Shown: positions 34,623 through 44,634, counted from the first letter of the stretch. The stretch: DNA of 60,964 nucleotides from Calorimonas adulescens (GCF_008274215.1 NZ_VTPS01000017.1:1-60964); one strand, 5' to 3'. The notes: a model not told the origin generated them from the sequence alone. Made by a program: numbers and translations.

Positions 34623-35501
34623 GTGGATATAGACAAAGATACAAGGATCATCGCACTGTTTGGCAACCCGGTGGGGCACTCCATATCTCCGGCCATACAC
34701 AATGCAGCCTTTACGAGGGCTGGCCTCAACTACATATACATACCTTTTGAGCTTAAGGAGAACCAGCTTGAGAGGGCACTGAACTCATTCGATTGTTTCA
34801 GGATTGAAGGCGCCAACGTTACCGTCCCCTATAAGACCGATGTTATCAAGTACCTGGATGAACTGGATGAAAAGGCAAGGATTATAGGCGCTGTAAATGT
34901 CATATCCTATTGTGACGGAAAACTAAAGGGATATAATACTGACGGCGACGGTTTTTTAATGTCTTTGAAAGAGAATGCCGGGATAACACCGGAGGGGCAT
35001 ACCATACTCATACTGGGCGGCGGAGGTGCTGCCAGGGCCATAGCGTTTTCTTTGGCAATCCATAGAGCAAAGAGGGTCTATATTGCCAACAGGACATATG
35101 AAAGGGCGGCAAAACTCTCAGAAGAAATAAACAGGGCAGCAAAGGGAGCCGCCGTTCCAATACATTTTGACTATGATAGTCTTAAAGCTGTATCGTACAA
35201 AGCAGACATTATAGTCAATGCCACTACTGTGGGTATGTCTCCTCATACAGATGAATCCCCTGTACCAATAAAGATAATACACAGCTCCCAGCTTGTGTGT
35301 GATGTGGTCTATAATCCCATCATGACAAGGCTTTTACGCGAGGCATCGGATAAGGGTTGCGACGTGCTTACCGGGCTTGGCATGTTTATATATCAGGCTA
35401 TAGAATCCTTCAAGATATGGACCGGCATAGAACCGGACTATGACGAGCTATACGAGATTGCTTACAGGAAGCTTGCAGACTCAGATGGGAAAGGTCTATA
35501 A
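34623..35501 (+). CDS. aroE: Shikimate dehydrogenase
   Basis: AroE reduces 3-dehydroshikimate to shikimate with NADPH in aromatic amino acid synthesis. The 292-residue protein has the substrate motif GNPVGHSISPAIHN, NVTVPYK with the catalytic Lys, the paired Asp in NTDGDGF, and the nucleotide motif GGGGAARAIAFSLA followed by NRTYERA. GTG 34623 is the likely start, though its ribosome binding site is weak, so it may depend on translation of the epimerase upstream. No other aro gene is in the window. Confidence 0.94.
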   Translation: MDIDKDTRIIALFGNPVGHSISPAIHNAAFTRAGLNYIYIPFELKENQLERALNSFDCFRIEGANVTVPYKTDVIKYLDELDEKARIIGAVNVISYCDGKLKGYNTDGDGFLMSLKENAGITPEGHTILILGGGGAARAIAFSLAIHRAKRVYIANRTYERAAKLSEEINRAAKGAAVPIHFDYDSLKAVSYKADIIVNATTVGMSPHTDESPVPIKIIHSSQLVCDVVYNPIMTRLLREASDKGCDVLTGLGMFIYQAIESFKIWTGIEPDYDELYEIAYRKLADSDGKGL

Positions 35502-35665
35502 ATATTATCGGTATTATTGGCATACAGCTATTTGGCTGTTCATAAGATTCAAAGTTGCATTTAAACGGTACAGCAGTATAATTATATATAGAAGTGGAAA
35601 ATGTTTTTTAATTATTAAGCGTATTTAGATAAAATTATTATTATTAAATTGGGAAGGGGAATCAC

Positions 35666-37456
35666 ATGATGAAACGGTTGCCATCCAGGGATGAAATTGA
35701 CGGTAAATACAAATGGAGGTTGGAGGACATTTATGGGAATGATGCACTCTGGGAGGAGGATTACGGGAAGGCATACTCATTGATTGAAAAGGCGGAGAGC
35801 TTCAGAGGAGGTATAGACATATCCAATGTTCCTGATGTGCTTAAGGCAAGGGATGAGGCCTTTATGCTGGTGGAAAGGCTTTATTCCTATGCTCGCATGA
35901 GGAAGGATGAGGATAACACAAAGGCAGTATATCAGGGCCTGGCTGACCGTGCCATGAGCCTTTATGTAGAAGCATCAGGCAGGCTCTCCTTTATTGAACC
36001 GGAAATACTTAAACTGCCTGGCGATGAACTTTTAAACAGGGCCAATGAAGATGCAGGAATGAAGGTATACAGGCATTACATAGAAAATCTTGTCAGGCAG
36101 AAGGACCACATACTTGATGCTGAAAAGGAGAGGATACTGGCCGAGGCACAGGAAGCACTGTCTTCACCTGGAGATATATATAGGATGCTCACCGACGCAG
36201 ATTTGCGGTTTCCTGTAATAAAAGATGAAAATGGAGAAGAGGTTGAACTTTCTAAGGGAAGATACTCAAAAATGATATCGAGCTTTGACAGGCAGGTAAG
36301 GGAAAATGCCTTTAAAGCGCTTCATACCACATACGGTAGTTATATCAATACGATAGCGGCCTCAATGAGAGCAAACATCAAGGCGGACATCTTTAATAAA
36401 AATCAAAGGAGATTTAATTCTTCTTTAGAGGCTTCTCTTTTCCAGGACAATATCCCTGTGAGGGTCTACGATGACCTGATAGACACAGTTAACGAGCGCC
36501 TACCCCTGATGTACAGGTATGTGTCTTTAAGAAAAAGGGCGCTGGGGCTCAACGAGATTCATCTGTATGATATGTATGTGCCTCTGGTAAGAGAGTATGA
36601 CAGGGAGTTTACCTATGAGGAAGCAAGGGATATAGTACTTGAAGGTTTAAGGCCACTTGGCGATGAATATCTTGACATTGTAAAAGAGGGCTTTGAGTCA
36701 GGCTGGATAGATGTGTATGAGACAAGGGGGAAGACCAGCGGAGGATATTCCTCATGGGCTTACGGTGTCCATCCATATATCCTCTTAAACTATCAAGGCA
36801 AGCTGGACGATGTGTTTACACTGGCTCATGAGATGGGACATTCGGTGCATACATATTACTCTGATAAAGCACAGCCTTTTATTTACAAGAGTTATCCAAT
36901 ATTCCTTGCAGAGATTGCCTCAACATGTAATGAGGCGCTGCTGATAAATCATCTTCTGGATAAATCTGGTTCAAAGGAAGAGAAGATGTATCTATTAAAC
37001 CACTTTATGGACCAGTACAGGAGCACACTCTTCAGGCAGACTATGTTTGCCGAGTTTGAAAAAATTACTCACGGGATGGCAGAAGCTGGAGAACCGCTTA
37101 CACCTGATACACTATGCAATGTATACCACGACCTTAATGCAAAATATTTTGGGCCTGATGCTGTAATAGATAAGGAGATATCCTATGAATGGGCCAGGAT
37201 ACCTCACTTTTACAACAGTTTTTATGTGTATAAATACGCTACAGGTTTTTCGGCAGCTATAGCATTGTCACAGATAATACTGAGGGATGGCAAAAGAGCG
37301 GTGGATAACTATACGGAATTTTTAAAGAGCGGCGGTTCCGATTATCCACTCAATATATTAAAGCGCACCGGTGTTGACCTGACTGTGCCGGAACCAATAT
37401 ATGATGCTCTTGATTTCTTTGAGAGGCTCTTGGATGAGTTTGAAAAGCTTATTTAG
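35666..37456 (+). CDS. pepF: Oligoendopeptidase F (M3 family zinc peptidase)
   Basis: PepF cleaves peptides of about 7-17 residues inside the cell. The 596-residue protein has the zinc motif HEMGH (His388-Glu389, His392) and the third ligand in FLAEIASTCNE. The N-terminal helical half (YSYARMRKDEDNTKAVYQGL) is typical. GGGAAGGGG precedes ATG 35666. It is monocistronic, bounded downstream by a clear terminator. Its products could feed the M42 aminopeptidases encoded further right. Confidence 0.95.
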   Translation: MMKRLPSRDEIDGKYKWRLEDIYGNDALWEEDYGKAYSLIEKAESFRGGIDISNVPDVLKARDEAFMLVERLYSYARMRKDEDNTKAVYQGLADRAMSLYVEASGRLSFIEPEILKLPGDELLNRANEDAGMKVYRHYIENLVRQKDHILDAEKERILAEAQEALSSPGDIYRMLTDADLRFPVIKDENGEEVELSKGRYSKMISSFDRQVRENAFKALHTTYGSYINTIAASMRANIKADIFNKNQRRFNSSLEASLFQDNIPVRVYDDLIDTVNERLPLMYRYVSLRKRALGLNEIHLYDMYVPLVREYDREFTYEEARDIVLEGLRPLGDEYLDIVKEGFESGWIDVYETRGKTSGGYSSWAYGVHPYILLNYQGKLDDVFTLAHEMGHSVHTYYSDKAQPFIYKSYPIFLAEIASTCNEALLINHLLDKSGSKEEKMYLLNHFMDQYRSTLFRQTMFAEFEKITHGMAEAGEPLTPDTLCNVYHDLNAKYFGPDAVIDKEISYEWARIPHFYNSFYVYKYATGFSAAIALSQIILRDGKRAVDNYTEFLKSGGSDYPLNILKRTGVDLTVPEPIYDALDFFERLLDEFEKLI

Positions 37457-37482
37457 TCCTACCTGAGATGGTAGGATTTTTT
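37457..37482 (+). terminator. Terminator after pepF
   Basis: TCCTACC (37457-37463) pairs with GGTAGGA (37470-37476), followed by six T. It directly follows the stop codon. A TATAAT at 37504-37509 then provides a -10 box for the next gene. Confidence 0.9.
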
Positions 37483-37540
37483 ATGTTTTCCATCCAGAAG
37501 TAGTATAATTAAAGAAAATACATAAATGGGGGATTGAACT

Positions 37541-39145
37541 ATGAAAGTGACGTTTTGCGGTGCCGCAGGGATGGTGACTGGTTCATGCTATTATCTGTAC
37601 GACGGAAAGACAAGAATATTGGTAGACTGTGGTATGTTTCAGGGCGGCAGGGAGATTGAATCTCTAAATAAGGCCGATTTTCCCTTTGATCCTGCCTCTA
37701 TTGACTTTCTCCTTGTTACTCATGCCCATATAGACCACACTGGGAGGATACCGGTACTCTGCAGGAGGGGTTTTAAGGGTAGGATAATAGCCACAGAGGC
37801 TACTGCGGCACTCTGCAGTATAATGCTGCCCGACAGTGGTCACATACAGGAGATGGATGCAGAATGGGCAAACAGAAAGGCCATGAGGGCAGGCCGGGAG
37901 ATGGTTGAGCCGCTGTACACAGCGGATTATGCACGGGAGTGTATGAAGTATTTTGAAGGGATAGAGTATGACAGGGTGATAGATTTGTCCGACAACATAT
38001 CTGTCTGCTTCAGGGATGCTGGGCACATACTGGGTTCTGCCATCATCGAGATGTGGGTCAAGGATGAGGGGATAAAGATAGTATTCTCAGGTGACCTGGG
38101 TAATAAAAGACAGCCAATAATTAAGGACCCCACATATATTAAAGACGCTGACTACCTTTTTATAGAATCCACATATGGAGACAGGCTGCATAAAAGCATG
38201 GGTGACAGCCTGAACGAACTCTTGAGCATTATTAATGAGACATTTGAGAGGGGCGGAAATGTTGTAATACCTTCCTTTGCTGTCGGGAGAACGCAGGAGA
38301 TAATATATGAACTCAATGCAATGGTAGAGAAGGATATGTTGAAGGGTATCTTTAAAATGCCGGTGTATATAGACAGTCCACTTGCCAGTGCCGCCACAGA
38401 GGTATTTAAAAAGTATGAAAAGGGTTACTTTGATGAGGAGGCTATGGCCCTTATAATGAGTGGGGATGACCCTCTAGAGTTTAAGGGACTGCACTTCACC
38501 GCCAGTGTAGAGGAGTCAAAGGCCCTGAATGCCACACCGGGTAGCAAGATCATTATTTCCGCCAGCGGGATGTGCGATGCAGGGAGAATAAGGCATCACC
38601 TGAAACATAACATTTGGAGGCCGGAGTGCAGTGTGGTATTTGTGGGATATCAGGCTGAGGGTACCCTGGGCAGAATGCTTTTAGATGGCCGTAAACATGT
38701 AAAGATACTGGGTGAAATGATCTCCGTAAAGGCACGGATATTCAACATAGACAGCCTGTCAGGGCACGCAGACAGAAACGGACTTATTGACTGGATAGAC
38801 CATTTTGAAAAAAAACCTAAGCTTGCTTTTGTGGTTCATGGCGAGGACGGTGCTATAGACTCCTTTTCGGCACTTTTGAGGGATAGATATGGTATGGAGA
38901 CAGTCACCCCGTCAATTGGAGAGACATATGACTTTGCAGATATCAAGATACCTCAGCCAAAGGTAAAAGGCAGGACGATGGGTGATGTGGCTGCAGGTCT
39001 GGAAGAGCTCAGCAATGAATGGATGGAGCTTACTGCCTCATTATCTGCGACCAGGATAGAGGATGACGAAAAAATTGCAGATATTAATCGGGAAATGGAT
39101 AGGATAAGGGAGTCGTATAGAAGGATCAGGGAGCTTATAAAGTGA
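37541..39145 (+). CDS. MBL-fold/beta-CASP ribonuclease-like protein (CPSF/YSH1 type)
   Basis: The 534-residue protein joins a metallo-beta-lactamase core (THAHIDHTGRIP, DAGHILGSA, SGDLGN) to a beta-CASP domain (VVIPSFAVGRTQEI, ISASGMCDAGRIRHHL) and the C-terminal motifs LSGHADRNGL and VVHGEDGA. These are the landmarks of bacterial CPSF-like exonucleases/endonucleases acting on RNA; the KH domains of archaeal members are absent. It has a C-terminal helical tail of ~70 residues. Its targets are unknown. It ends in an 18-bp bidirectional terminator stem shared with the convergent DUF1657 gene. Confidence 0.9.
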   Translation: MKVTFCGAAGMVTGSCYYLYDGKTRILVDCGMFQGGREIESLNKADFPFDPASIDFLLVTHAHIDHTGRIPVLCRRGFKGRIIATEATAALCSIMLPDSGHIQEMDAEWANRKAMRAGREMVEPLYTADYARECMKYFEGIEYDRVIDLSDNISVCFRDAGHILGSAIIEMWVKDEGIKIVFSGDLGNKRQPIIKDPTYIKDADYLFIESTYGDRLHKSMGDSLNELLSIINETFERGGNVVIPSFAVGRTQEIIYELNAMVEKDMLKGIFKMPVYIDSPLASAATEVFKKYEKGYFDEEAMALIMSGDDPLEFKGLHFTASVEESKALNATPGSKIIISASGMCDAGRIRHHLKHNIWRPECSVVFVGYQAEGTLGRMLLDGRKHVKILGEMISVKARIFNIDSLSGHADRNGLIDWIDHFEKKPKLAFVVHGEDGAIDSFSALLRDRYGMETVTPSIGETYDFADIKIPQPKVKGRTMGDVAAGLEELSNEWMELTASLSATRIEDDEKIADINREMDRIRESYRRIRELIK

Positions 39146-39189
39146 AATAAATGCAGCAGGAGACCGTTGGCCTCCTGCTGCATTTATTT
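39145..39189. terminator. Shared bidirectional terminator with 18-bp perfect stem
   Basis: 39145-39162 is exactly complementary to 39172-39189 (AAATAAATGCAGCAGGAG and its inverse). The stop codons of the two convergent genes lie in or at the edge of the stem arms, and A/T tails on both sides give T-runs in both directions. Confidence 0.92.
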
Positions 39190-39378
39190 GTCTATACTGT
39201 ACTGTCCCTCGTCTGACTTTGCCTCTAAGCCCTTTAACATGGTGCCAATCTGGTTGGCATAGGTGTGGTATGTTTTCTGAAGACTTTCTTCATCTGTCTC
39301 CTTGGAGAATTTCTCCAGGTCGTAGCGGGCTTTTTTTAGGTTGTTTACCACTGTGTTTAATGCATTGACATCCGGCAT
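39184..39378 (-). CDS. DUF1657-family small protein
   Basis: This 64-residue helical protein (MPDVNALNTVVNNLKKARYD ... TYANQIGTMLKGLEA) matches the DUF1657 family of short Firmicutes proteins, often found near spore-associated genes. Its biochemical role is unknown. The ATG at 39378 is well spaced from GGAGGT; a GTG nine bases further out overlaps that site. It stands alone between convergent and divergent neighbours, and the shared stem-loop ends it. Its presence mildly supports a spore-forming host. Confidence 0.75.
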   Translation of the reverse strand: MPDVNALNTVVNNLKKARYDLEKFSKETDEESLQKTYHTYANQIGTMLKGLEAKSDEGQYSIDK

Positions 39379-39524
39379 AATATACACCTCCGATATTATT
39401 TTTTTCTATAAAGAAATTTTTATTCTTAATTTGTAGTCTCCTCTTCCATCGGGGCATTTTTATCACCTTTTAATGGGCGGTACATAGAATGTAATTGATA
39501 AATATTTGAGGAGGTGTGGCGAAA

Positions 39525-41369
39525 ATGTGCGGCATTGCAGGATGGATAGATTTTGAGAGAAACCTTGTAGACGAGGATAAAATAGCTGCAGATATGGCAA
39601 ATACCATGTCGCATAGAGGCCCGGATGCTTACGGGGTGTGGCTAAAAAACCATGTGGCCTTCTCCCACAGAAGGTTGATTGTAGTAGACCCCGCTGGTGG
39701 CGGGCAGCCTATGACAAAGGTATGGGGTGAGAATGAATATACCATTGTGTATAATGGTGAACTGTATAACACAGAGGATATAAGGGCAGAGCTGAAGCTT
39801 CTTGGCTATACGTTCATGTCCTATTCGGATACAGAGGTGCTCCTGACCTCATACATAGAGTGGGGGCCAGATTGCCTTGACCGCCTTAACGGTATTTTTG
39901 CTTTCGGCATATGGGACGAGAGAAATCAGAGGCTTTTTATGGCCAGAGACAGGATGGGGGTAAAGCCATTGTTCTATACGGTAAAGAACGGGTCTTTAAT
40001 CTTTGCATCAGAGATAAAGGGAATTCTTGCCCACCCATATATAGAACCGGTAATCGATGAGACCGGCCTGGCCGAGGTGCTGGCGATAGGGCCTGGCCGC
40101 ACTCCAGGGCAGGGGGTGTTCAAGGGGATTAAAGAGCTAAGGCCTGGCCAGGCCCTTATATACAGCCGGGACGGCTTGAAGGTATGGCGGTACTGGAGTT
40201 TTAAAAGTATCCCTCACAGGGATGACTTTGAAACTACTGCAGCAAAAGTCAGGGAACTGGTCGTGGATTCAGTAAAAAGGCAACTGGTATCCGACGTACC
40301 TGTCTGCACATTTCTCTCAGGCGGCCTCGATTCCAGTGCCATAACGGCCATAGCCTCAAAGGCATACCGGGATAAGGGCAGTATACTGGACTCGTACTCT
40401 GTGGATTATGTGGATAATGAAAAATATTTCAAGTCAGGTGATTTTCAGCCAGACGCCGACTTTATGTGGGTAGACAGGGTTTCGCACTGTCTGGGAACTA
40501 ACCATCACAAGGTTTATATAAGCAATAGTGACCTTGCCGACGCCCTGACAGACGCTGTAAGGATAAGGGACCTTCCCGGTATGGCCGATGTGGACTCGTC
40601 GCTCCTGCTGTTTTGCCGCGAAATAAAGAAAGGTGCCACCGTAGCGCTTTCGGGCGAATGTGCCGACGAGATATTTGGAGGTTACCCATGGTTCAGGATG
40701 AAGGAGGCGTTAGAGGCGGATACATTTCCATGGTCCTTATCCCTGGACGAACGGTTGAAGGTTATATCTTCCGGATTGCGGGAGAGGATAGATTTTGAGG
40801 GTTATGTGAGGGACAGGTACAAAGAAACGCTCAATGAGGTACCACAGTTAGAAGGAGAGGGTCCGGAGGAGGCCGGGAGGCGACGACTGTTTTATCTCAA
40901 CATAAACTGGTTTATGCAGACGCTCCTGGACAGGAAAGACCGCATGAGCATGGCAAGCGGGCTGGAGGTAAGGGTGCCCTACTGCGACCACAGGATAGTA
41001 GAGTATGTGTGGAATGTCCCATGGGATATGAAGTTTCACGGCGGAAGGGAAAAGGGGCTGCTGCGTGAGGCGTTGAAGGGGATACTGCCAGATGACGTCC
41101 GACTGAGGAAGAAAAGCCCATACCCCAAGACGCATAACCCACAGTACACCAGTATAGTAAAAATGAAATTGAAATCAATCATGGATGACAGCGCTTCGCC
41201 GCTTCTGCAGATAGTGGATACTGGTGCCGTAAACAATCTCATTGACACAGGTGGAGAATATATAACAAGGCCATGGTACGGCCAGCTCATGACAGGACCA
41301 CAGATGATGGCATATCTTATACAGGTGGACGCATGGCTTAAAGAGAATAAGGTCATAATTGAGGTTTGA
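39525..41369 (+). CDS. asnB: Asparagine synthase, glutamine-hydrolysing
   Basis: AsnB makes asparagine from aspartate, ATP and glutamine. Choosing ATG 39525 exposes Cys2 (MCGIAGW), the glutaminase nucleophile, after removal of Met; GAGGAGGTG is correctly spaced for it. The N-terminal glutaminase domain shows SHRGPDAYG and NGELYN; the C-terminal synthetase domain has the ATP pyrophosphatase loop FLSGGLDSSAI and SGECADEIFGGYPW. The 614-residue length fits the Bacillus AsnB/AsnH type. It is a single-gene unit followed by two hairpins. Confidence 0.94.
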   Translation: MCGIAGWIDFERNLVDEDKIAADMANTMSHRGPDAYGVWLKNHVAFSHRRLIVVDPAGGGQPMTKVWGENEYTIVYNGELYNTEDIRAELKLLGYTFMSYSDTEVLLTSYIEWGPDCLDRLNGIFAFGIWDERNQRLFMARDRMGVKPLFYTVKNGSLIFASEIKGILAHPYIEPVIDETGLAEVLAIGPGRTPGQGVFKGIKELRPGQALIYSRDGLKVWRYWSFKSIPHRDDFETTAAKVRELVVDSVKRQLVSDVPVCTFLSGGLDSSAITAIASKAYRDKGSILDSYSVDYVDNEKYFKSGDFQPDADFMWVDRVSHCLGTNHHKVYISNSDLADALTDAVRIRDLPGMADVDSSLLLFCREIKKGATVALSGECADEIFGGYPWFRMKEALEADTFPWSLSLDERLKVISSGLRERIDFEGYVRDRYKETLNEVPQLEGEGPEEAGRRRLFYLNINWFMQTLLDRKDRMSMASGLEVRVPYCDHRIVEYVWNVPWDMKFHGGREKGLLREALKGILPDDVRLRKKSPYPKTHNPQYTSIVKMKLKSIMDDSASPLLQIVDTGAVNNLIDTGGEYITRPWYGQLMTGPQMMAYLIQVDAWLKENKVIIEV

Positions 41370-41392
41370 GAGGGCAAGCCCTCTTAATTTTC
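41369..41392 (+). terminator. Terminator after asnB
   Basis: AGAGGGC (41369-41375) pairs with GCCCTCT (41378-41384) and is followed by TAATTTT. It overlaps the last base of the asnB stop codon. Confidence 0.8.
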
Positions 41393-41442
41393 TAAGATAA
41401 TGAGAGGCTTTATAGGGAACTATGGAGTCCCAACCCGTGGAT

Positions 41443-41482
41443 AAAATTACCCCCATGGAAATAACACATGGGGGGTAATTTT
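41443..41482. terminator. Second large hairpin downstream of asnB
   Basis: AAAATTACCCCCATG pairs with CATGGGGGGTAATTTT with one extra G. The T/A-rich arms make it a good terminator in either direction, isolating the M42 operon from asnB. Confidence 0.75.
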
Positions 41483-41580
41483 ATCTTGGTGCATTCCTTC
41501 ATTTGCTCATCGCACCTGGCCACTGGTAAATTGCCAAGGCTGTGATATAATGATTATATGCGATGAAAGGAGCTGAACAT

Positions 41581-42624
41581 ATGGAGGTAGTTGAATTTTT
41601 ATCACAGGTAAACAACCTATCCGGTATACCCGGTTATGAGAAAGAGGTATCCGGTGCTGTCGCAGGTATCTTCAGGGAATACTGCGATGAGGTTGATGTG
41701 GACAGGTTCTATAATGTCATAGGGAAAAAGTCCATGGGGGAAGGGGAAAGGCCCAGGGTGATGCTGGCTGCCCACATGGATGAGGTGGGGATGATGGTCA
41801 CTGAGATTGATGACAGGGGGTTTATTAAGTTTACGGGTATAGGAATAGACCAGAGGATTCTCCCCGGCCAGGAGGTAAGGGTGCACGGCAAGAGAGAACT
41901 TCTGGGCATAATAGGTGCCAAGCCGCCTCACCTGCAAAAACCGGGAGAGGCAGATAAGGCTGTAGATATAAAGGACATGGCCATAGATGTAGGCATGGGT
42001 GCTGAAAGTGTAAGAGATATAGTAAGGGTGGGCGACCCTATAACATTTAAGAGCCCCGTCATTCAAATGAATGGCAGTTTTATAAATGGCAAGTCCTTAG
42101 ACGACAGGGCAGGGGTGGCAGTCCTCCTTGAGGCAATGAAAGAGCTTGATAGGCTAAAATATAACGCCGATGTGTACTTTGTGGCTACAACCCAGGAGGA
42201 GCTGGGGAGTCGTGGTGCTAAGATAAGTACCTATGCCTTATCGCCTGATGTGGGTATAGCCATTGATGTAACCCACGGGGACACGCCCGATGCGCCGAAG
42301 GAGAGGACATATGCCGTAGGCAGGGGCCCTGCCATCGGTATGGGACCAAATATGCACCCTGTCCTTACGCAGAAGCTGATCGACACAGCAAAGGAGTACG
42401 GTATAGACTATCAGTTGGAGGTTATGGCTGGCCATAGCGGTACTGACGCATGGGTTATGCAGGTGTCAAGGGAAGGGGTGCCCACCGTACTGGTATCCAT
42501 ACCCTTGAGGTATATGCACACCACAGTGGAGACATTAAATGTAGATGATGTCAAAAAGGCAGGGAGGCTCATTGCACTTTTCATAGCCTCACTGAAGGAG
42601 GGAAATGAATGGCTGAACTATTAA
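41581..42624 (+). CDS. M42-family (TET-type) aminopeptidase, copy 1
   Basis: The 347-residue M42 metallo-aminopeptidase shows metal/catalytic motifs AAHMDEVGMM, LDDRAGVAVL, TTQEELGSRGA and the Asp in AIDVTHGD, plus the final GHSGTDAW. Family members form dodecameric tetrahedral shells that trim peptides. ATG 41581 is used because AAAGGAG precedes it; the ATG at 41563 lies before that site. It is the first of three tandem M42 genes, overlapping the second by 16 bp, with a -10 box TATAAT at 41546-41551. Confidence 0.92.
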   Translation: MEVVEFLSQVNNLSGIPGYEKEVSGAVAGIFREYCDEVDVDRFYNVIGKKSMGEGERPRVMLAAHMDEVGMMVTEIDDRGFIKFTGIGIDQRILPGQEVRVHGKRELLGIIGAKPPHLQKPGEADKAVDIKDMAIDVGMGAESVRDIVRVGDPITFKSPVIQMNGSFINGKSLDDRAGVAVLLEAMKELDRLKYNADVYFVATTQEELGSRGAKISTYALSPDVGIAIDVTHGDTPDAPKERTYAVGRGPAIGMGPNMHPVLTQKLIDTAKEYGIDYQLEVMAGHSGTDAWVMQVSREGVPTVLVSIPLRYMHTTVETLNVDDVKKAGRLIALFIASLKEGNEWLNY

Positions 42625-43622
42625 AGCGTCTTACAGAGGCAAACGGCGTCTCGGGCAATGAGACAGAGGTCAGGAACGTCATAAAAAAAGAGATAAGGCA
42701 GTATGTGGATGACATGTACACAGATAAGATGGGAAACCTCATAGCATATAAGAAGGGAACATCCAGTAATCCCAAAAGGGTGATGCTGGATGCCCATATG
42801 GATGAGGTTGGGCTCATCATAACGCGGATATGCGATGATGGGATGCTCAAATTTGGCGATATTGGCATAGACCAGAGGGTACTCCTCTCCAAGAGGGTGC
42901 TTATAGCGGGGAAGGTACCGGGTGTCATAGGCATAAAGGCCATACACCTTCAGGAAAAGAATGAAAGGGAAAATGTCATAAAAGTTGAGAAAATGTACAT
43001 AGATATCGGGGCGACTTCAAGGGAAGAGGCGGAAAGACTTGTAAGCCCGGGGGACTATGTGACATTTATTACCGAATTTGAGCCCATAGGGGACGGCAAG
43101 GTAAAGGCAAAGGCCCTGGATGATAGGGCAGGCTGTGCTGTCCTTATAGAGGCGCTCAAAGAGAGGTATCCCTGTGACGTGTATGCCTGCTTCGCAGTGC
43201 AGGAGGAGGTTGGATTGAGGGGAGCTGGCGTTGCAGCCTATCAGATAAACCCCGATGTAGGCATAGCGGTAGAGGGCACAACATGCTCTGATGTCCCGGG
43301 GGTAGATGAAAACATGTATTCTACCGTGATGGGTGACGGCCCGGCCATATCCCTCATAGACAGGAGCTCATACTCCACAAAGGAGATAGTGAATAAGCTT
43401 ATAGAGGCTGCAGAGGGTGCAGGGATACCATATCAGATTAAGAGGACGATGACAGGCGGCAATGACGCAGGCATGATTCAGCGTACTGGGAAGGGTGTCA
43501 GGACAGGCGTGGTCTCGGTACCTGTAAGATATATACACTCCCCTGCTGCCATAATGGACTTAGATGACTATAGAAATACTGTGAAGTTGATAAAAGAATT
43601 CTTAAAAAGGAGCGTGCTTTAG
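42609..43622 (+). CDS. M42-family aminopeptidase, copy 2
   Basis: The 337-residue protein keeps all M42 residues: LDAHMDEVGLI, LDDRAGCAVL, AVQEEVGLRGA, the Asp-like ligand region AVEGTTCSDVPG and GGNDAGMIQ. The ligand after VGIAV is Glu-Gly rather than Asp-Val, a change that is worth noting because this position normally carries a metal-binding acid. Identity to copies 1 and 3 is clearly partial, so the three are old paralogues. The gene overlaps copy 1 and touches copy 3 with no gap. Confidence 0.91.
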   Translation: MAELLKRLTEANGVSGNETEVRNVIKKEIRQYVDDMYTDKMGNLIAYKKGTSSNPKRVMLDAHMDEVGLIITRICDDGMLKFGDIGIDQRVLLSKRVLIAGKVPGVIGIKAIHLQEKNERENVIKVEKMYIDIGATSREEAERLVSPGDYVTFITEFEPIGDGKVKAKALDDRAGCAVLIEALKERYPCDVYACFAVQEEVGLRGAGVAAYQINPDVGIAVEGTTCSDVPGVDENMYSTVMGDGPAISLIDRSSYSTKEIVNKLIEAAEGAGIPYQIKRTMTGGNDAGMIQRTGKGVRTGVVSVPVRYIHSPAAIMDLDDYRNTVKLIKEFLKRSVL

Positions 43623-44615
43623 ATGAAAGAACTGTTAAAGAGGCTTACATCTGCCTATGGCCCCTCGGGCAATGAGGAGGAGATAAGGGAGGTCATAAGA
43701 GAAGAGATAAAAGGCTACGTAGATGAGATAAGGGTTGATACACTGGGGAACCTTATAGCAGTAAAAAGGGGCAACGGGAGCAAAGTGATGCTGGCCGCCC
43801 ACATGGACCAGATAGGCCTCATTGTTACATATATAGACGACAGGGGATTTCTAAGGTTTGCACCTGTGGGTGGACTTGGAGTTACAGACCTTGTGGACAG
43901 GAAGGTCAGGTTTAAAAATGGGACTGTAGGTGTGGTGAGCTACGAGAATGAGATCAAGGAAATAAAGGATGTCACTATCAACAATATGTATATAGATATC
44001 GGCGCTTCAAGCCGTGAGGATGCCCTTTCCATGGTGAAGATTGGTGATGTGGCAGTTTATTACACACCCTTTGGCGAGAACAGAGGTAAATGCACATCCT
44101 GTGCCATGGACGACAGGGCTGCCTGCGCCCTGCTTATAGAGACTATCAGGAATCTTAAGGATTCGCCCCACGAGATATACTTTGTCTTTACCGTACAGGA
44201 GGAACTTGGCCTTCGCGGTGCCACCACAGCAGCCTATGCCATAGAGCCCTATGCGGCCGTAGCTGTGGATGTTACAGATACCGGCGACACTCCAAAATCA
44301 GTGCCGATGGCAGTAAAACTTGGGGCCGGTCCTGCAATAAAGGTGTTTGACAACTCTGTAATGGTACACCCTGCCATGAAAAATATAATGGTAGATGAAG
44401 CGGAAAAGCTTGGAATACCATACCAGTTGGAGGTACTCAAACATGGTGGTACGGACTCAGGGGCTATAGCCTTGAGCCGCAACGGGGTGCCAACAGGGGC
44501 GCTTTCCATACCATGCAGGTATATACATTCTGACAGTGAAATGGTAGATATATCCGATATAGAAAAGGGGGTAAGGCTTCTTACGGGTATGCTTCATGAT
44601 GGTATAAGATTATAG
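43623..44615 (+). CDS. M42-family aminopeptidase, copy 3
   Basis: The 330-residue protein has LAAHMDQIGLI, MDDRAACALL, TVQEELGLRGA, AVDVTDTGDTP and KHGGTDSGAI. The ATG follows the stop codon of copy 2 immediately, with AGGAG 11 bases upstream. The three products could form hetero-oligomeric shells with different side-chain preferences, as shown for archaeal TET pairs; this is inference for the present trio. A two-way terminator follows. Confidence 0.92.
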   Translation: MKELLKRLTSAYGPSGNEEEIREVIREEIKGYVDEIRVDTLGNLIAVKRGNGSKVMLAAHMDQIGLIVTYIDDRGFLRFAPVGGLGVTDLVDRKVRFKNGTVGVVSYENEIKEIKDVTINNMYIDIGASSREDALSMVKIGDVAVYYTPFGENRGKCTSCAMDDRAACALLIETIRNLKDSPHEIYFVFTVQEELGLRGATTAAYAIEPYAAVAVDVTDTGDTPKSVPMAVKLGAGPAIKVFDNSVMVHPAMKNIMVDEAEKLGIPYQLEVLKHGGTDSGAIALSRNGVPTGALSIPCRYIHSDSEMVDISDIEKGVRLLTGMLHDGIRL

Positions 44616-44634
44616 GGGTTCTTTTTGCAAGAGT

